A DNA stretch of 43,887 nt from Candidatus Aenigmatarchaeota archaeon (GCA_016195275.1 JACPZZ010000020.1:1-43887); one strand, 5' to 3'; positions 32,212 through 40,615 are shown, numbered from the stretch's first letter. Numbers and translations: made by a program. The notes: a model not told the origin generated them from the letters alone.

Positions 32212-32358
32212 ATGATATTTTGTGAGATGTGCGGGACGGAGATTGAACCTGGCGAGGACGTTGTCAGCAAGGGCCGGATAGTCTGCAAGGCGTGCGCCGG
32301 TGTTGTTGAAAGCGTCGCGGAACCGGTTGAAGAAACCGAGGAAACAGAGGAAGAGTAA
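32212..32358 (+). CDS. Small zinc-ribbon protein (48 aa), too short for the ORF track
   Basis: ATG 32212 to TAA 32358 encodes 48 residues: MIFCEMCGTEIEPGEDVV, then a second pair in IVCKACAG, and an acidic tail (EETEETEEE). The two CxxC pairs form a zinc ribbon close to the N-terminal one of archaeal MBF1, but no helix-turn-helix follows. Good TATA box and no overlap with other genes. It may be a stand-alone zinc-ribbon acting with transcription or translation factors, as the TBP gene is next. Confidence 0.65.
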   Translation: MIFCEMCGTEIEPGEDVVSKGRIVCKACAGVVESVAEPVEETEETEEE

Positions 32359-32413
32359 AGGCTTCGGACGGCTGAGTCGGCCTTTAAAAGGGCGCTTTTA
32401 TGCCTTTCGTAAG

Positions 32414-32424
32414 GTATTTATAAT
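32414..32424 (+). promoter_or_regulatory. TATA box of the TBP gene
   Basis: gtatttataat, 31-41 bp before ATG 32455. Confidence 0.5.
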
Positions 32425-32454
32425 CGTTTTTTGAATATCTTTTAGCGGTTTGAA

Positions 32455-33003
32455 ATGACTGGTTTTGACATAAAAATTGAAAACGTTGTCGCTTCCGCTA
32501 CGTTAAACGCGAAGATACCGCTTGACAAGATCGTCGGTTTTCTCGAAGGGACGGAATACGAGCCGGAGCAGTTTCCCGGGTTAGTTTACAGATTAAAAGA
32601 CCCGAAGGCCGCGGCGCTTATTTTCAGCTCAGGCAAGATTGTCTGCACAGGCGCTCGTTCGCCGGAATTAGCAGGCAAGGCCATAGCGAAGGTTGTTGAG
32701 ATGATACGTTCCGCTTCGATAAAGGTTCCTCCCGGTTATACGACTCAGGTTGAAAACATCGTGGCATCGGCAAAGATACACGACGAGCTTAACCTTGACG
32801 ATATCGCCTTTTCCCTGGAAAACGCCGAGTACGAGCCGGAGCAGTTTCCCGGGTTAGTTTACAGGATGGCCGACCCCAGGGTCGCGTTCCTTCTTTTTGG
32901 TTCGGGAAAAATCGTATGCACTGGCGGAAGAACAATCAGCGATGTCAACAAGGCTGTGAAAAAGCTCCACGAAAAGTTAAAGTCTATCAAGGCGATAAAG
33001 TAA
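32455..33003 (+). CDS. tbp: TATA-box-binding protein
   Basis: A 182-residue saddle-shaped basal transcription factor built from two repeats of about 91 residues. Both halves contain EYEPEQFPGLVYR and SGKIVCTG, the DNA-contacting signature. The two repeats are even identical over 35 bp of DNA (32557-32591 and 32830-32864). It recruits TFB and RNA polymerase at the TATA boxes seen through the window. The usual acidic C-terminal tail is missing; the protein ends in Lys-rich sequence. Confidence 0.97.
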   Translation: MTGFDIKIENVVASATLNAKIPLDKIVGFLEGTEYEPEQFPGLVYRLKDPKAAALIFSSGKIVCTGARSPELAGKAIAKVVEMIRSASIKVPPGYTTQVENIVASAKIHDELNLDDIAFSLENAEYEPEQFPGLVYRMADPRVAFLLFGSGKIVCTGGRTISDVNKAVKKLHEKLKSIKAIK

Positions 33004-33178
33004 ATTCTCTCCGGTTACTAACAGGGCGCGGCACAAAAACCAGCAGAATAGCATTGACAGGGTGTGAAGGGCGTCGGTACACAAAGTTCTATCGGCACTT
33101 TACAAGCGAATTATTAATAAGCGTTTTCTGCCATCCTTCCATTGGAACACTTGAAACAACGGGGTTCTATCACAGCCG

Positions 33179-33189
33179 TCTTAAATATG
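33179..33189 (+). promoter_or_regulatory. TATA box of the MCM gene
   Basis: tcttaaatatg, 35-45 bp before ATG 33224, allowing a leader of about ten bases. The 220 bp between TBP and MCM otherwise show only a 10-bp palindrome (ttattaataa near 33111-33121) and a repeated gttctatc; I see no gene. Confidence 0.4.
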
Positions 33190-33223
33190 GGGTGTGTAGT
33201 AGTTTTACGACTTTCGTGGTTTT

Positions 33224-35236
33224 ATGGAAAAAGAAGAAATAACCAAAAGGTTCATTCACTTTTTAAGAGAGAAATATTACCAAGATTTGCTGGAAGCTGT
33301 ACGCAGCGGACTCCCGTCCCTGGAAATCGATTTCAAGGTTCTGGACGAATTTGACACCCCGCTTTCCGAAAAACTTTTGTACCAGCCGGAAGAAACGCTG
33401 AAAATTTTCGACCAGTCTTTGAAGGAAATTGATTTGCCGGACAGCGTGGAAATCAGATTCCGTTTCAGAAACCTGCCGGAGTTTGCGTGCATACCTATAC
33501 GGCATTTACGGTCGCATCACATTGGACAGTTTGTTTCTGTCGAAGGAACTGTGCGCAGATCTTCGGAAATACTTCCGGAAATTTCGGAAACGGTGTGGAT
33601 CTGCCCGCAATGCGGCTCTAGAATTGTTCTTGAACAGAATGAACGCACCATGAAGAAGCCCATTAGCTGCGACTGCGGGTACAAAGGCCGGTTTGAATTA
33701 TTCAGCAAAAAGCTCGTCGATACGAGATGGATACAAATTGAAGAGCCGTTTGAATCGACGGAAGGCGAGAAGCCTTCGCAGTTAAACATCTATCTTTGCG
33801 ACGATTTGACATCACAGAGGATGCGGCCGAAGACGGACGCCGGCAACAGATTAAGAATCACGGGTATCATGAAAGAAGTTCCCAAGGTGACGCAGAAAGG
33901 AAGGCGGTCTGTGCAATTGGACATACTGCTCGCGGCGAATCATGTAGAAACAACAGAGATCGAGGCGTCCGAATTGAAAATAACTCCGGAGGATGAGCAG
34001 AGAATAATTGAATTGTCGAAAGATCCCAACGTATACGAAAAGGTCATCGGTTCGATAGCAACATCGACTTATGGCTTACAAGAGATAAAAGAGGCGATCG
34101 CATACCAACTGTTCAGCGGCGTGCCGCATATTATGAAAGACGGCACGAGAATACGAGGCGATATACACATCCTTCTGATAGGCGAGCCTAGTACTGGAAA
34201 AAGCCAGCTGTTAAAACTTGTTTCCAAACTTGCGAACCGGGGCAAATACGTTTCCGGCAAGGGTTCCAGCTCTGTGGGGCTGACAGCGAGCGTCTTGAAA
34301 GACGAGCAATTTTCGGGCGGCTGGGTCCTAGAAGCGGGTGCAATTGTTCTTGCGAACAAAGGTTTATGCAGCATAGACGAATTCGAAAAAATGCACGAGA
34401 ATGATCAAGTCGCACTTCACGAATGCATGGAGCAGCAAACAGTTTCCGTTGCGAAAGCTTCGATAATAGCTACCCTGCCCGCCCAAACCGCAATGCTCGC
34501 TGCTGCAAACCCGAAATTCGGCAGGTTTGATTTCATGAAAGGGATTGCGGAGCAGATCACTGTTTCAGAGACGCTTTTATCCAGGTTCGATTTAAAATTC
34601 GCATTGTTTGATGTGCCGGATCTGGAAAAGGATACAAAAATTGCGGAGCACATGATGAAAAGCCGTACATTGGAAAATTATTCGGAGGGCGAGCCCGTCT
34701 TCGATCCTATATTTTTGCGCAAGTATATCGCGTATGCAAGGAAAAACTGCTTTCCCAAAATGACCGCCGAGGTGGGCGAAATTATCAAAAAATTTTACAT
34801 AGAAACAAGATCAAAGTACGTGCAGCGCGGGCCGATTTCAATAACGCCGCGACAATACGAGGCATTGATACGATTAGCGCAGGCGTCGGCGAAAATGCGC
34901 CTGTCTCCTGTTGTGACAGAGGATGATGCGAGACGCGCGATAAAGCTTTTGCAAACGTCGCTGCAGCAGCTGGGGCTGGACAAGGACACAGGCCTTATCG
35001 ACATAGATAAAATCGAAAGCGGGACTTCATCCAGCCAGAGAAACAAGATACTGGCTATCCTGGATATTGTGGATTCATTAACAAAGGAAATCGGCAAGGT
35101 TATACCTATCGAAGACGTGCTCGCTGCGGCCGGAAACGAAGGTATAAATGAATCAGACACCATGGAGGTTATTGAGCGGTTAAAGCGTGACGGCCAGTTA
35201 ATGGAGCCGAAATACAAGCATTTGCAGAAGGTGTAA
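33224..35236 (+). CDS. mcm: MCM replicative helicase
   Basis: A 670-residue hexameric DNA helicase. N-terminal domain with a zinc ribbon (ICPQCGS and SCDCGYKG), then the AAA+ core with Walker A LIGEPSTGKSQLL, Walker B CSIDEFEKM, sensor 1 LAAANPKFG and the arginine finger LLSRFDL. A C-terminal winged-helix follows (AAAGNEGINESDTMEVIERL). All motifs are intact and there is no intein. It is followed 4 bp later by the RPA-like gene, so the two replication proteins are probably cotranscribed. Confidence 0.97.
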   Translation: MEKEEITKRFIHFLREKYYQDLLEAVRSGLPSLEIDFKVLDEFDTPLSEKLLYQPEETLKIFDQSLKEIDLPDSVEIRFRFRNLPEFACIPIRHLRSHHIGQFVSVEGTVRRSSEILPEISETVWICPQCGSRIVLEQNERTMKKPISCDCGYKGRFELFSKKLVDTRWIQIEEPFESTEGEKPSQLNIYLCDDLTSQRMRPKTDAGNRLRITGIMKEVPKVTQKGRRSVQLDILLAANHVETTEIEASELKITPEDEQRIIELSKDPNVYEKVIGSIATSTYGLQEIKEAIAYQLFSGVPHIMKDGTRIRGDIHILLIGEPSTGKSQLLKLVSKLANRGKYVSGKGSSSVGLTASVLKDEQFSGGWVLEAGAIVLANKGLCSIDEFEKMHENDQVALHECMEQQTVSVAKASIIATLPAQTAMLAAANPKFGRFDFMKGIAEQITVSETLLSRFDLKFALFDVPDLEKDTKIAEHMMKSRTLENYSEGEPVFDPIFLRKYIAYARKNCFPKMTAEVGEIIKKFYIETRSKYVQRGPISITPRQYEALIRLAQASAKMRLSPVVTEDDARRAIKLLQTSLQQLGLDKDTGLIDIDKIESGTSSSQRNKILAILDIVDSLTKEIGKVIPIEDVLAAAGNEGINESDTMEVIERLKRDGQLMEPKYKHLQKV

Positions 35237-35240
35237 TGGT

Positions 35241-35996
35241 ATGACGATAACGGAAACGAAAAAAAGGATGACTGCAAAAAAAGCGAGGATAATAGACATA
35301 GTCAATGGACGCTACACGCCCGCGGACGGCATGAAACCGGGCTACATACTAACACCTTACGGAATGAAGGTATCGCGCGCACGCATAATGGCGACTGTTG
35401 TAAATAAATTCATTTCCGAGGACAAGAATTTCGCATCTGCCACGCTGGACGACGGAACGGAAACCATACGCGCCAAATCCTTCGGTTCGACAAAGTTCTT
35501 TGACAACGTTAATTTGGGCGATTCTGTTGACGTGATCGGAAAGGTGAGATATTACAATGACGAAATATATACCGCGCCGGAAATCGTGATTAAAATCGTT
35601 GATCCGAATTTCGAGTCTTTGAGGCGTTTAGAGTTGGTCAAGCAACACATGGACTGGAAAAGGAAGAATGAGATAATATCGGAGGCGTTAAAAAAATATG
35701 CGCCTGATAAGGTCATGGAATCCGTAAAGGGCGGGATGAGCGTAGAAGACGCCGAATCGCTGCTGGAATTTTTATCCGCGCCTTCCCCTGCAGAAGAGAA
35801 AAAGGACGAAGCTGAAGAGGCGAAGAAGGCTGTTTTGAACATTGTAACTGAACTGGACAAGGGCGATGGCGTGACGTACGCGGAATTAATGTCCAAGGCT
35901 GGCGTTGACGAGAAAACGTTTGACAAAGTCGTTAACGATTTGCTTGAAGAAGGTACGTGTTACGAGCCACGGCCGGGTCAGTTAAAGAAGTGTTGA
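35241..35996 (+). CDS. RPA-like single-stranded-DNA-binding protein (OB fold plus winged helix)
   Basis: A 251-residue protein. An OB fold spans about residues 45-120 (VSRARIMATVVNKFISEDKN, ASATLDDGTETIRAKSFGS, VDVIGKVRYYNDEIYTAPEI). An acidic linker (EEKKDEAEEAKKA) and a C-terminal winged-helix-like segment (GVTYAELMSKAGVDEKTFDK) follow. This is the architecture of archaeal RPA32-type subunits or RPA-associated proteins. The gene follows mcm directly, consistent with a role at the fork. Confidence 0.85.
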   Translation: MTITETKKRMTAKKARIIDIVNGRYTPADGMKPGYILTPYGMKVSRARIMATVVNKFISEDKNFASATLDDGTETIRAKSFGSTKFFDNVNLGDSVDVIGKVRYYNDEIYTAPEIVIKIVDPNFESLRRLELVKQHMDWKRKNEIISEALKKYAPDKVMESVKGGMSVEDAESLLEFLSAPSPAEEKKDEAEEAKKAVLNIVTELDKGDGVTYAELMSKAGVDEKTFDKVVNDLLEEGTCYEPRPGQLKKC

Positions 35997-36142
35997 TGCG
36001 TAAGTCTGTCCTAGTGTATTCGGGAAAAAGGCTTCCACCACAGCAGAAATACCCAGGTTTATCAACGGTAGAGGCACAGTCCATTCAACTATCGATAGTT
36101 GGAGAGATGCTGAGCAGGGCTATACAGGATAATCTAATTTAG
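35996..36142 (+). CDS. Possible small protein (48 aa) coupled to the RPA-like gene
   Basis: ATG 35996 shares its A with the TGA stop of the RPA-like gene (TGATG), as in translational coupling. It encodes 48 residues (MRKSVLVYSGKRLPPQQKYP to MLSRAIQDNLI) with reasonable composition but no domain I recognise. The track lists the longer version from 35957, which overlaps the RPA-like gene. It could be a spurious ORF. Confidence 0.4.
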   Translation: MRKSVLVYSGKRLPPQQKYPGLSTVEAQSIQLSIVGEMLSRAIQDNLI

Positions 36143-36184
36143 AATTCTATTTAACTTCTGTCCAAGAAATATTTTATTGATCCT

Positions 36185-36457
36185 ATGGACAAAGACACCA
36201 TAAAAAAGGTTTCAGAGGTTGCGAGGCTAAATTTAACGGATGAAGAGCTAACGGATTTCGGCAAGGATTTTGACAGCATACTGGATTATTTCTCAAAACT
36301 GCATGACGAGAAGCTGAAAGACCTTCCGTCTAAAGAAACTGCGAGCGTGTTGCGTAATGACGAAACTTCAATAGACAACGTTATCCCGGAAAAAATCCTT
36401 GACAACGCGCCTGAAAAAGAGAATAACCTGTACAAAGTCCCGAAGGGATCCAAATGA
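36185..36457 (+). CDS. gatC: Aspartyl/glutamyl-tRNA amidotransferase subunit C
   Basis: A 90-residue GatC: IKKVSEVARLNLTDEELTDF and FDSILDYFSKL are typical. It stabilises the GatA-GatB complex that converts Glu-tRNA(Gln) or Asp-tRNA(Asn) to the amide form. A TATA-like box (attctatttaac near 36142-36153) lies upstream. It overlaps gatA by 4 bp. Confidence 0.92.
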   Translation: MDKDTIKKVSEVARLNLTDEELTDFGKDFDSILDYFSKLHDEKLKDLPSKETASVLRNDETSIDNVIPEKILDNAPEKENNLYKVPKGSK

Positions 36458-37803
36458 AGCTTAGTGAGAAAGTGCAAGCCTACTTGGACGCCATAAATAG
36501 GAGCAAATTAAACGCGTTCGTATCGATAAATAAAAACGCGGAGAACGACGCGGAAAAAATACAAAGGAAAATCAATTCGGGCAAGGCCGGCAGGCTTGCG
36601 GGTTATGTCTTTTCCATCAAGGATAACATCGCTGTCAGCGGCATGCGATTAACGTGCGCTTCGAAGATGCTGGAAAATTATGTTTCACCTTACGACGCTA
36701 CTGTTGTTAAACGAATTATAGCCGAAGATGGTTTGATAATCGGAAAAACAAACATGGACGAGTTTGCGTGCGGCGCTTCGGGCGAGACGAGCTATTTCGG
36801 CCCGACGTTAAACCCGCACGATGAAAAAAGGGTTCCAGGAGGATCTTCTGCCGGATCTGCGGCGTCGGTTGCGGCAGGCCTGTGCGACGTTTCATTAGGC
36901 TCGGATACCGGAGGTTCGATCCGCTGTCCTTCGTCGTTCTGTGGCGTTTTTGGTTTGAAGCCGACTTACGGTTCTGTGTCACGTTACGGGCTTGTAGACA
37001 TGGCGATGAGTCTGGACCAGATTGGACCGATAACAAAAAACGTTTCTGACGCTGCGCTGGTATTGTCTGTGATAAACGGTTCCGACAAAATGGATAACAC
37101 TGTAGTAAAAAGGCAAGAAGATTACACAAAATTCACAAGAAAGAACATAAAAGGCATGAAAATAGGCGTTGTTGAAGAATTCTTTGACGGCTGCGACCAC
37201 AACGTTGAAAAGGCTGTCCGCGACGGTATTGAAGCTTTAAAGGGCAAAGGCGCGGAAATCGTAAATGCGTCTGTTCCGAAAACTTCTATCGCTGTTCCTA
37301 CATATTACCTGAACATGTTCGCAGAATTTTCCTCGGCAATGCAGAAATTTGACGGGTTGAAATACGGATTCCGCAAGAATGGCAGCGATTTAAACGACAC
37401 GGTTGCGGAAAGCCGCAGTGCGCTTGGCGAAGAGGTTAAACGCAGAATCTTGCTGGGAACGTACATAACGATGAAAGAGTTCAGGAGCAAGTGGTATTCT
37501 ACTGCGTTAAAGGCGCGTGAAGCGATAAAGCATGAAATGCTGGCCGCACTTAAAAAGTGCGATCTTTTAACCGGGCCGACAATGCCGTTCACCGCGTTCA
37601 AACTGGGCGAAAAGATCAAAGATCCGATTGAGATGTATTTATCTGACATGCTGACTGTTTCGGCTAATTTGTCAGGATTGCCCGCTGCTTCAATTCCTTT
37701 GAACGTAAAAGGGTTGCCTGTTGGAATGCAGCTACACGCAAACGCTGGTGAGGAAGGAAAGATTCTCGCTGCTGCGGCGGCTTACGAGAGGGCGACCAAA
37801 TGA
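36454..37803 (+). CDS. gatA: Aspartyl/glutamyl-tRNA amidotransferase subunit A
   Basis: A 449-residue amidase-signature enzyme that releases ammonia from glutamine. The Ser-cisSer-Lys site is visible: Lys in VFSIKDNIAVSG, the cis-Ser in LGSDTGGSIRCPSS and the nucleophile region, with GGSSAGSAASVAAG before it. A C-terminal substrate-binding part follows. Length is normal for archaeal GatA. 4-bp overlaps on both sides show an operon C-A-B. Confidence 0.96.
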   Translation: MKLSEKVQAYLDAINRSKLNAFVSINKNAENDAEKIQRKINSGKAGRLAGYVFSIKDNIAVSGMRLTCASKMLENYVSPYDATVVKRIIAEDGLIIGKTNMDEFACGASGETSYFGPTLNPHDEKRVPGGSSAGSAASVAAGLCDVSLGSDTGGSIRCPSSFCGVFGLKPTYGSVSRYGLVDMAMSLDQIGPITKNVSDAALVLSVINGSDKMDNTVVKRQEDYTKFTRKNIKGMKIGVVEEFFDGCDHNVEKAVRDGIEALKGKGAEIVNASVPKTSIAVPTYYLNMFAEFSSAMQKFDGLKYGFRKNGSDLNDTVAESRSALGEEVKRRILLGTYITMKEFRSKWYSTALKAREAIKHEMLAALKKCDLLTGPTMPFTAFKLGEKIKDPIEMYLSDMLTVSANLSGLPAASIPLNVKGLPVGMQLHANAGEEGKILAAAAAYERATK

Positions 37804-39155
37804 AAGGCGTCAAAATAGGTTTGGAAATACACGAACAGCTTGATACAAAATCAAAGTTATTCTGCACATGCCCGACAGATTATCGCGACGCCGAACCGAA
37901 CAAGTCAATATGTCCTGTATGTACCGGACAACCGGGCTCCAAGCCTTTCGGATTGAATGAAAAAGCTTTGAATGCTGCGATTAAAATCGCCATTGCGCTT
38001 AATTGCAAAATAGTTGCTGACAAACCTGTGCAGATGCGCAGAAAGCATTACATCTATCCTGATTTGCCCAGCGGTTACCAACGAACTTCGGAATCAATAG
38101 GCGTTGACGGCAATCTTGACAGCGTCCAAATACACGAAGTCCATATCGAAGAGGATCCGGGGCGTTTTTTCCTGCGCGAAGGGTTTGTTGATTTGAACAG
38201 ATCCGGAACGCCGTTGATCGAGATAACTACGGATCCGGTTTTCGATTCGCCACAGCACGCGCGCGAATGGCTTGAGAAGTTAGCTTCGATACTGGACTAT
38301 CTGAACGTCACGAAAAAAGAGGAAGGAACCATGCGAATAGACGCAAATATTTCATTGAACAACGGAAACAAAGTCGAGATTAAAAACATCAACTCGTTCC
38401 GGAATGTTGAAAAAGCGCTGACTTTTGAGATAACAAGACAGGGGGATTTATTGAGAAGAGGCCAAACCGTTGAACGGGAGACGCGCCACTTTGACGAAAA
38501 AATGATTTTAACTTCGCCTTCGCGTAAAAAGGAGACGGAAGAAGATTATCGCCACATGCCTGATCCCGACATACCGCCTTTGACGATAAAAAAATATCTG
38601 GTTGATAAAATAAGAAAAACGCTGCCGGAATTGCCTCAGGCGAAAACAAAAAGATTCGTAAAGCAGTACAAATTGTCAGGACAAAACGCTGAAAACATAG
38701 TTTCGGACCCGTACGCTGCGGATGTGTTTGAGGCCGTTGTTAAAACTATTGACCCTGTGCTTGCGTCGAACTGGTTCGTTGGCCAGTTAAAGAAGACGTT
38801 AAACTACAACAACATGAAGTTGCGCGACTCGAAGATGACGGAAAAACAGCTGTCGTCATTACTGAAACTGACAGAGAAAGGAAAAATAACAGAGCGCGCT
38901 GCAGAACTTGTGCTGCGGGAGATGGTTTTGCGGCCGGCTGAACCGGAAAAGGTAATCGAAAACCTCGGAATTTCGGATTTCGGGGACTTAAACACGATAA
39001 TAAAAAGTGTGGTTGATAAGAACGAGAAAGCCGCAGCGGATTACAAAACAGGCAAAAAGGAGGCGTTCGAGTTTTTAGTCGGGCAGGTTATGAAGATAAC
39101 CAAGGGTTCTGCGGATCCGGAAAAGATACGAAAACTGCTGAAGAAGAGATTGTGA
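37800..39155 (+). CDS. gatB: Aspartyl/glutamyl-tRNA amidotransferase subunit B
   Basis: A 451-residue GatB that activates the tRNA-bound carboxylate and adds ammonia. GLEIHEQLDTKSKLFC and CPVCTGQPGSKP give the metal-binding and catalytic start; RRKHYIYPDLPSGYQ and RSGTPLIEITTDP are further core motifs. The C-terminal tail domain (YqeY-like, tRNA-binding) is present, ending at the usual length. It is the last subunit gene of the operon. Confidence 0.96.
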   Translation: MKGVKIGLEIHEQLDTKSKLFCTCPTDYRDAEPNKSICPVCTGQPGSKPFGLNEKALNAAIKIAIALNCKIVADKPVQMRRKHYIYPDLPSGYQRTSESIGVDGNLDSVQIHEVHIEEDPGRFFLREGFVDLNRSGTPLIEITTDPVFDSPQHAREWLEKLASILDYLNVTKKEEGTMRIDANISLNNGNKVEIKNINSFRNVEKALTFEITRQGDLLRRGQTVERETRHFDEKMILTSPSRKKETEEDYRHMPDPDIPPLTIKKYLVDKIRKTLPELPQAKTKRFVKQYKLSGQNAENIVSDPYAADVFEAVVKTIDPVLASNWFVGQLKKTLNYNNMKLRDSKMTEKQLSSLLKLTEKGKITERAAELVLREMVLRPAEPEKVIENLGISDFGDLNTIIKSVVDKNEKAAADYKTGKKEAFEFLVGQVMKITKGSADPEKIRKLLKKRL

Positions 39156-39156
39156 T

Positions 39157-39477
39157 ATGAAGACGCTCAAATTCTCTGACCCGCTGCCGGACATGATTTC
39201 GGACGGAAAGAAAAACGTAACATGGAGGATTGACGACGAAAAAGGCATAGCTGAAGAGGATCTACTCTCGTTATGCAGAATCGACGGGATGGAATTCGCA
39301 AAGGCAAAAGTTATCAAAGTAAAAGAAACCGAATTTGGAAGACTGACCTCCGAGGATAAAAAAGGCCATGAAGAATTTTCTTCAGAAAAGAAGATGTATG
39401 ACACCTTTTCAAAGTATTACAGGACAAAGGTAACACTAAACACAAAAATCAAGGTTATTAAGTTTGAACTGCTCTAA
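39157..39477 (+). CDS. ASCH-domain protein
   Basis: A 106-residue ASCH-domain protein (LKFSDPLPDMISDGKKNVTWRI, then EFAKAKVIKVKETEFGRL and GHEEF). The fold is related to PUA and is thought to bind RNA. It starts one base after the gatB stop, so it may be translated from the same mRNA, and ends 10 bp before tRNA-Arg. Possible link to translation through these neighbours. Confidence 0.8.
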   Translation: MKTLKFSDPLPDMISDGKKNVTWRIDDEKGIAEEDLLSLCRIDGMEFAKAKVIKVKETEFGRLTSEDKKGHEEFSSEKKMYDTFSKYYRTKVTLNTKIKVIKFELL

Positions 39478-39487
39478 GAATTCAAAC

Positions 39488-39561
39488 GGGCCCGTGGCGT
39501 AACCAGGACTAGCGCGGAAGGCTTCGGACCTTCATGTGCGGGTTCAAATCCCGCCGGGCCC
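39488..39561 (+). tRNA. tRNA-Arg (anticodon TCG)
   Basis: Complete cloverleaf, 74 nt without CCA: acceptor GGGCCCG/CGGGCCC, D stem GCGT/GCGC with loop containing CAGG, anticodon stem GAAGG/CCTTC with loop CTTCGGA (anticodon TCG at 39524-39526), and T arm GCGGG-TTCAAAT-CCCGC. No intron. The base after position 72 is T, an unusual discriminator for tRNA-Arg. The 3' end is also the boundary where sequence character changes, which fits its use as an integration site. Confidence 0.95.
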
Positions 39562-39582
39562 TCACCCTTTCGGGTATGGAAC

Positions 39583-39589
39583 CTTTATA
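39583..39589 (+). promoter_or_regulatory. TATA box of the integrase-like gene
   Basis: tttatat, 25-31 bp before the GTG start at 39614, just inside the element. Confidence 0.45.
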
Positions 39590-39613
39590 TGCCGGTACAC
39601 CCAATGGAGATGG

Positions 39614-39799
39614 GTGGAGCAGAAGTACAGCTATCTTCTTTCAGACGCGGACATTCGGCGCTGGCACGCCAATTTAGCTAGAGGCTCACTCATCACTGCA
39701 AACGTGTATCTCAAACGACTTGGCTACCTCTGCGAGATGCACAAGGTGTCACCCCAGCAGATCGCTGCTTTTGCGGATCGCCCCGCTCAAGTCCTGTGA
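39614..39799 (+). pseudogene. Truncated tyrosine-recombinase (integrase) N-terminal domain
   Basis: Sixty-one residues from GTG 39614. LLSDADIRRWHANLARGS with TANVYLKRLGYLCEMHKVSP looks like the SAM-like core-binding domain of archaeal tyrosine recombinases. The frame stops at TGA 39797-39799, before any catalytic domain, and no R..HxxR..Y sequence follows in any frame on the same strand. I read it as an integrase remnant whose C-terminal part is missing or located elsewhere. The ORF track starts within the tRNA (39536); the TATA box supports the later start. Confidence 0.6.
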
Positions 39800-39952
39800 A
39801 AAAGTAACCTTGAACCTGTGCATGTCGAAGGACCAACACACAAGCTGCTGGCTTCCCAACAACACCTGCACCGTGCCCCTCGGAGGCTCTCCGCACTCCG
39901 GGCAGGAGACCATGACCTCATTGCCGATTTGTGGGAAACTTCTTCGCATCAT
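39749..39952 (-). CDS. Small protein with a CxxC zinc knuckle (67 aa)
   Basis: From ATG 39952 (MMRRSFPQIGNEV; the track starts at TTG 39958). A GGAG Shine-Dalgarno six bases upstream supports this start. One CxxC (VSCPECGEPPRG) and a third Cys are visible, then beta-like sequence (VQVLLGSQQLVCWSF, FKVTF). Its 3' end overlaps the integrase remnant on the other strand by 51 bp. Last gene of the element's leftward group; function not recognised. Confidence 0.5.
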   Translation of the reverse strand: MMRRSFPQIGNEVMVSCPECGEPPRGTVQVLLGSQQLVCWSFDMHRFKVTFSQDLSGAIRKSSDLLG

Positions 39953-39966
39953 GTTCAACTCCTAAA

Positions 39967-40350
39967 TTAGTAGTGGTCTGGCGCGTCGATTGTGCGCCTC
40001 ATTCCAAATGGAAGACTCTGCTGACGCAGCTTCAGGATGTTCGTGCCCTGCGCCACGTACTCCGGCAGCACCGAGCGGCTGAGATAGGCGGACTGCGTGG
40101 GACCCATGTACTCCGGCGGCTGCTTGCTGAACAGCGGCAGCGGTTGCGGGAATCTCGTCTTTGGAACACGCCGATTCAGCATACCTTCGAGCGAGTTCCT
40201 ATAAAGCGCCCTCGCTTCAAAATCTCGGTTCGGATAGACCCTGTTCCTGTTCGGCCTGTTGGCGTACGAGACCTTATGAGTTTGTCTCGCCTTAGCTGCC
40301 TTCGCTCTCTGCTTCTTGTAAACCCACCTCGGGACCTTTCGGTTGGACAT
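39967..40350 (-). CDS. Very basic protein (127 aa)
   Basis: A 127-residue protein rich in Arg and Lys (MSNRKVPRWVYKKQRAKAAK, and RPNRNRVYPNRDFEARALYR), with a Tyr/Pro/Gln-rich second half. A near-perfect Shine-Dalgarno, AGGAGGTGA, lies a few bases upstream, so it is a real gene. The composition suggests binding to DNA or RNA, or a structural role in a virion; no family recognised. Confidence 0.6.
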   Translation of the reverse strand: MSNRKVPRWVYKKQRAKAAKARQTHKVSYANRPNRNRVYPNRDFEARALYRNSLEGMLNRRVPKTRFPQPLPLFSKQPPEYMGPTQSAYLSRSVLPEYVAQGTNILKLRQQSLPFGMRRTIDAPDHY

Positions 40351-40360
40351 CGCTCACCTC

Positions 40361-40615
40361 CTAGAATCCGTCGCATGACTTGTAGCCGCATCGGACACAG
40401 AACCAGCACGCCCGCTGACGTTGAAACTGCGTGCCGCAGCCAGGGCATGATTCCCCATCATTGGCCGCAATGCGGGTAGCGATGCCGCAGCCCTGCGAGA
40501 CTGGAGTCCTAATGTGCGACAGGCTCCATCCTCTGCGGCAAAGCTGATTCATTGGTCTTATCGATCTCCATGTGCTTTTCTTGAGTCCAGGTTTAGCTGC
40601 GTCTACCAGTGGCAA
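40361..40615 (-). CDS. Zinc-ribbon protein of the element
   Basis: Up to 84 residues (TTG 40615, overlapping the preceding gene by 23 bp) or 62 from ATG 40549, which I think more likely. The C-terminus is a compact cysteine array, SCPGCGTQFQRQ then CWFCVRCGYKSC, with CPxCG..CxxCxxCG..C spacing. It resembles the zinc ribbon that ends B12-dependent ribonucleotide reductases, but nothing else of that enzyme is present. Probable nucleic-acid or protein-binding zinc ribbon. Confidence 0.5.
   Translation of the reverse strand: MPLVDAAKPGLKKSTWRSIRPMNQLCRRGWSLSHIRTPVSQGCGIATRIAANDGESCPGCGTQFQRQRACWFCVRCGYKSCDGF

Noticed and set aside
33004-33223. Possible replication origin or small RNA between TBP and MCM
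   Set aside because: Only one short palindrome and one 8-bp repeat; no ORB-like repeats or stable long hairpin were recognised.
39614-39799. SSV-type int(N) half created by integration
   Set aside because: An SSV-type int(N) should run toward the attachment site; this gene runs away from the tRNA into the element.
39931-40479. Plus-strand ORF of 182 aa in the element
   Set aside because: Antisense to genes with strong Shine-Dalgarno sequences and zinc motifs; its composition (Arg, Ser, Leu) is that of a shadow.
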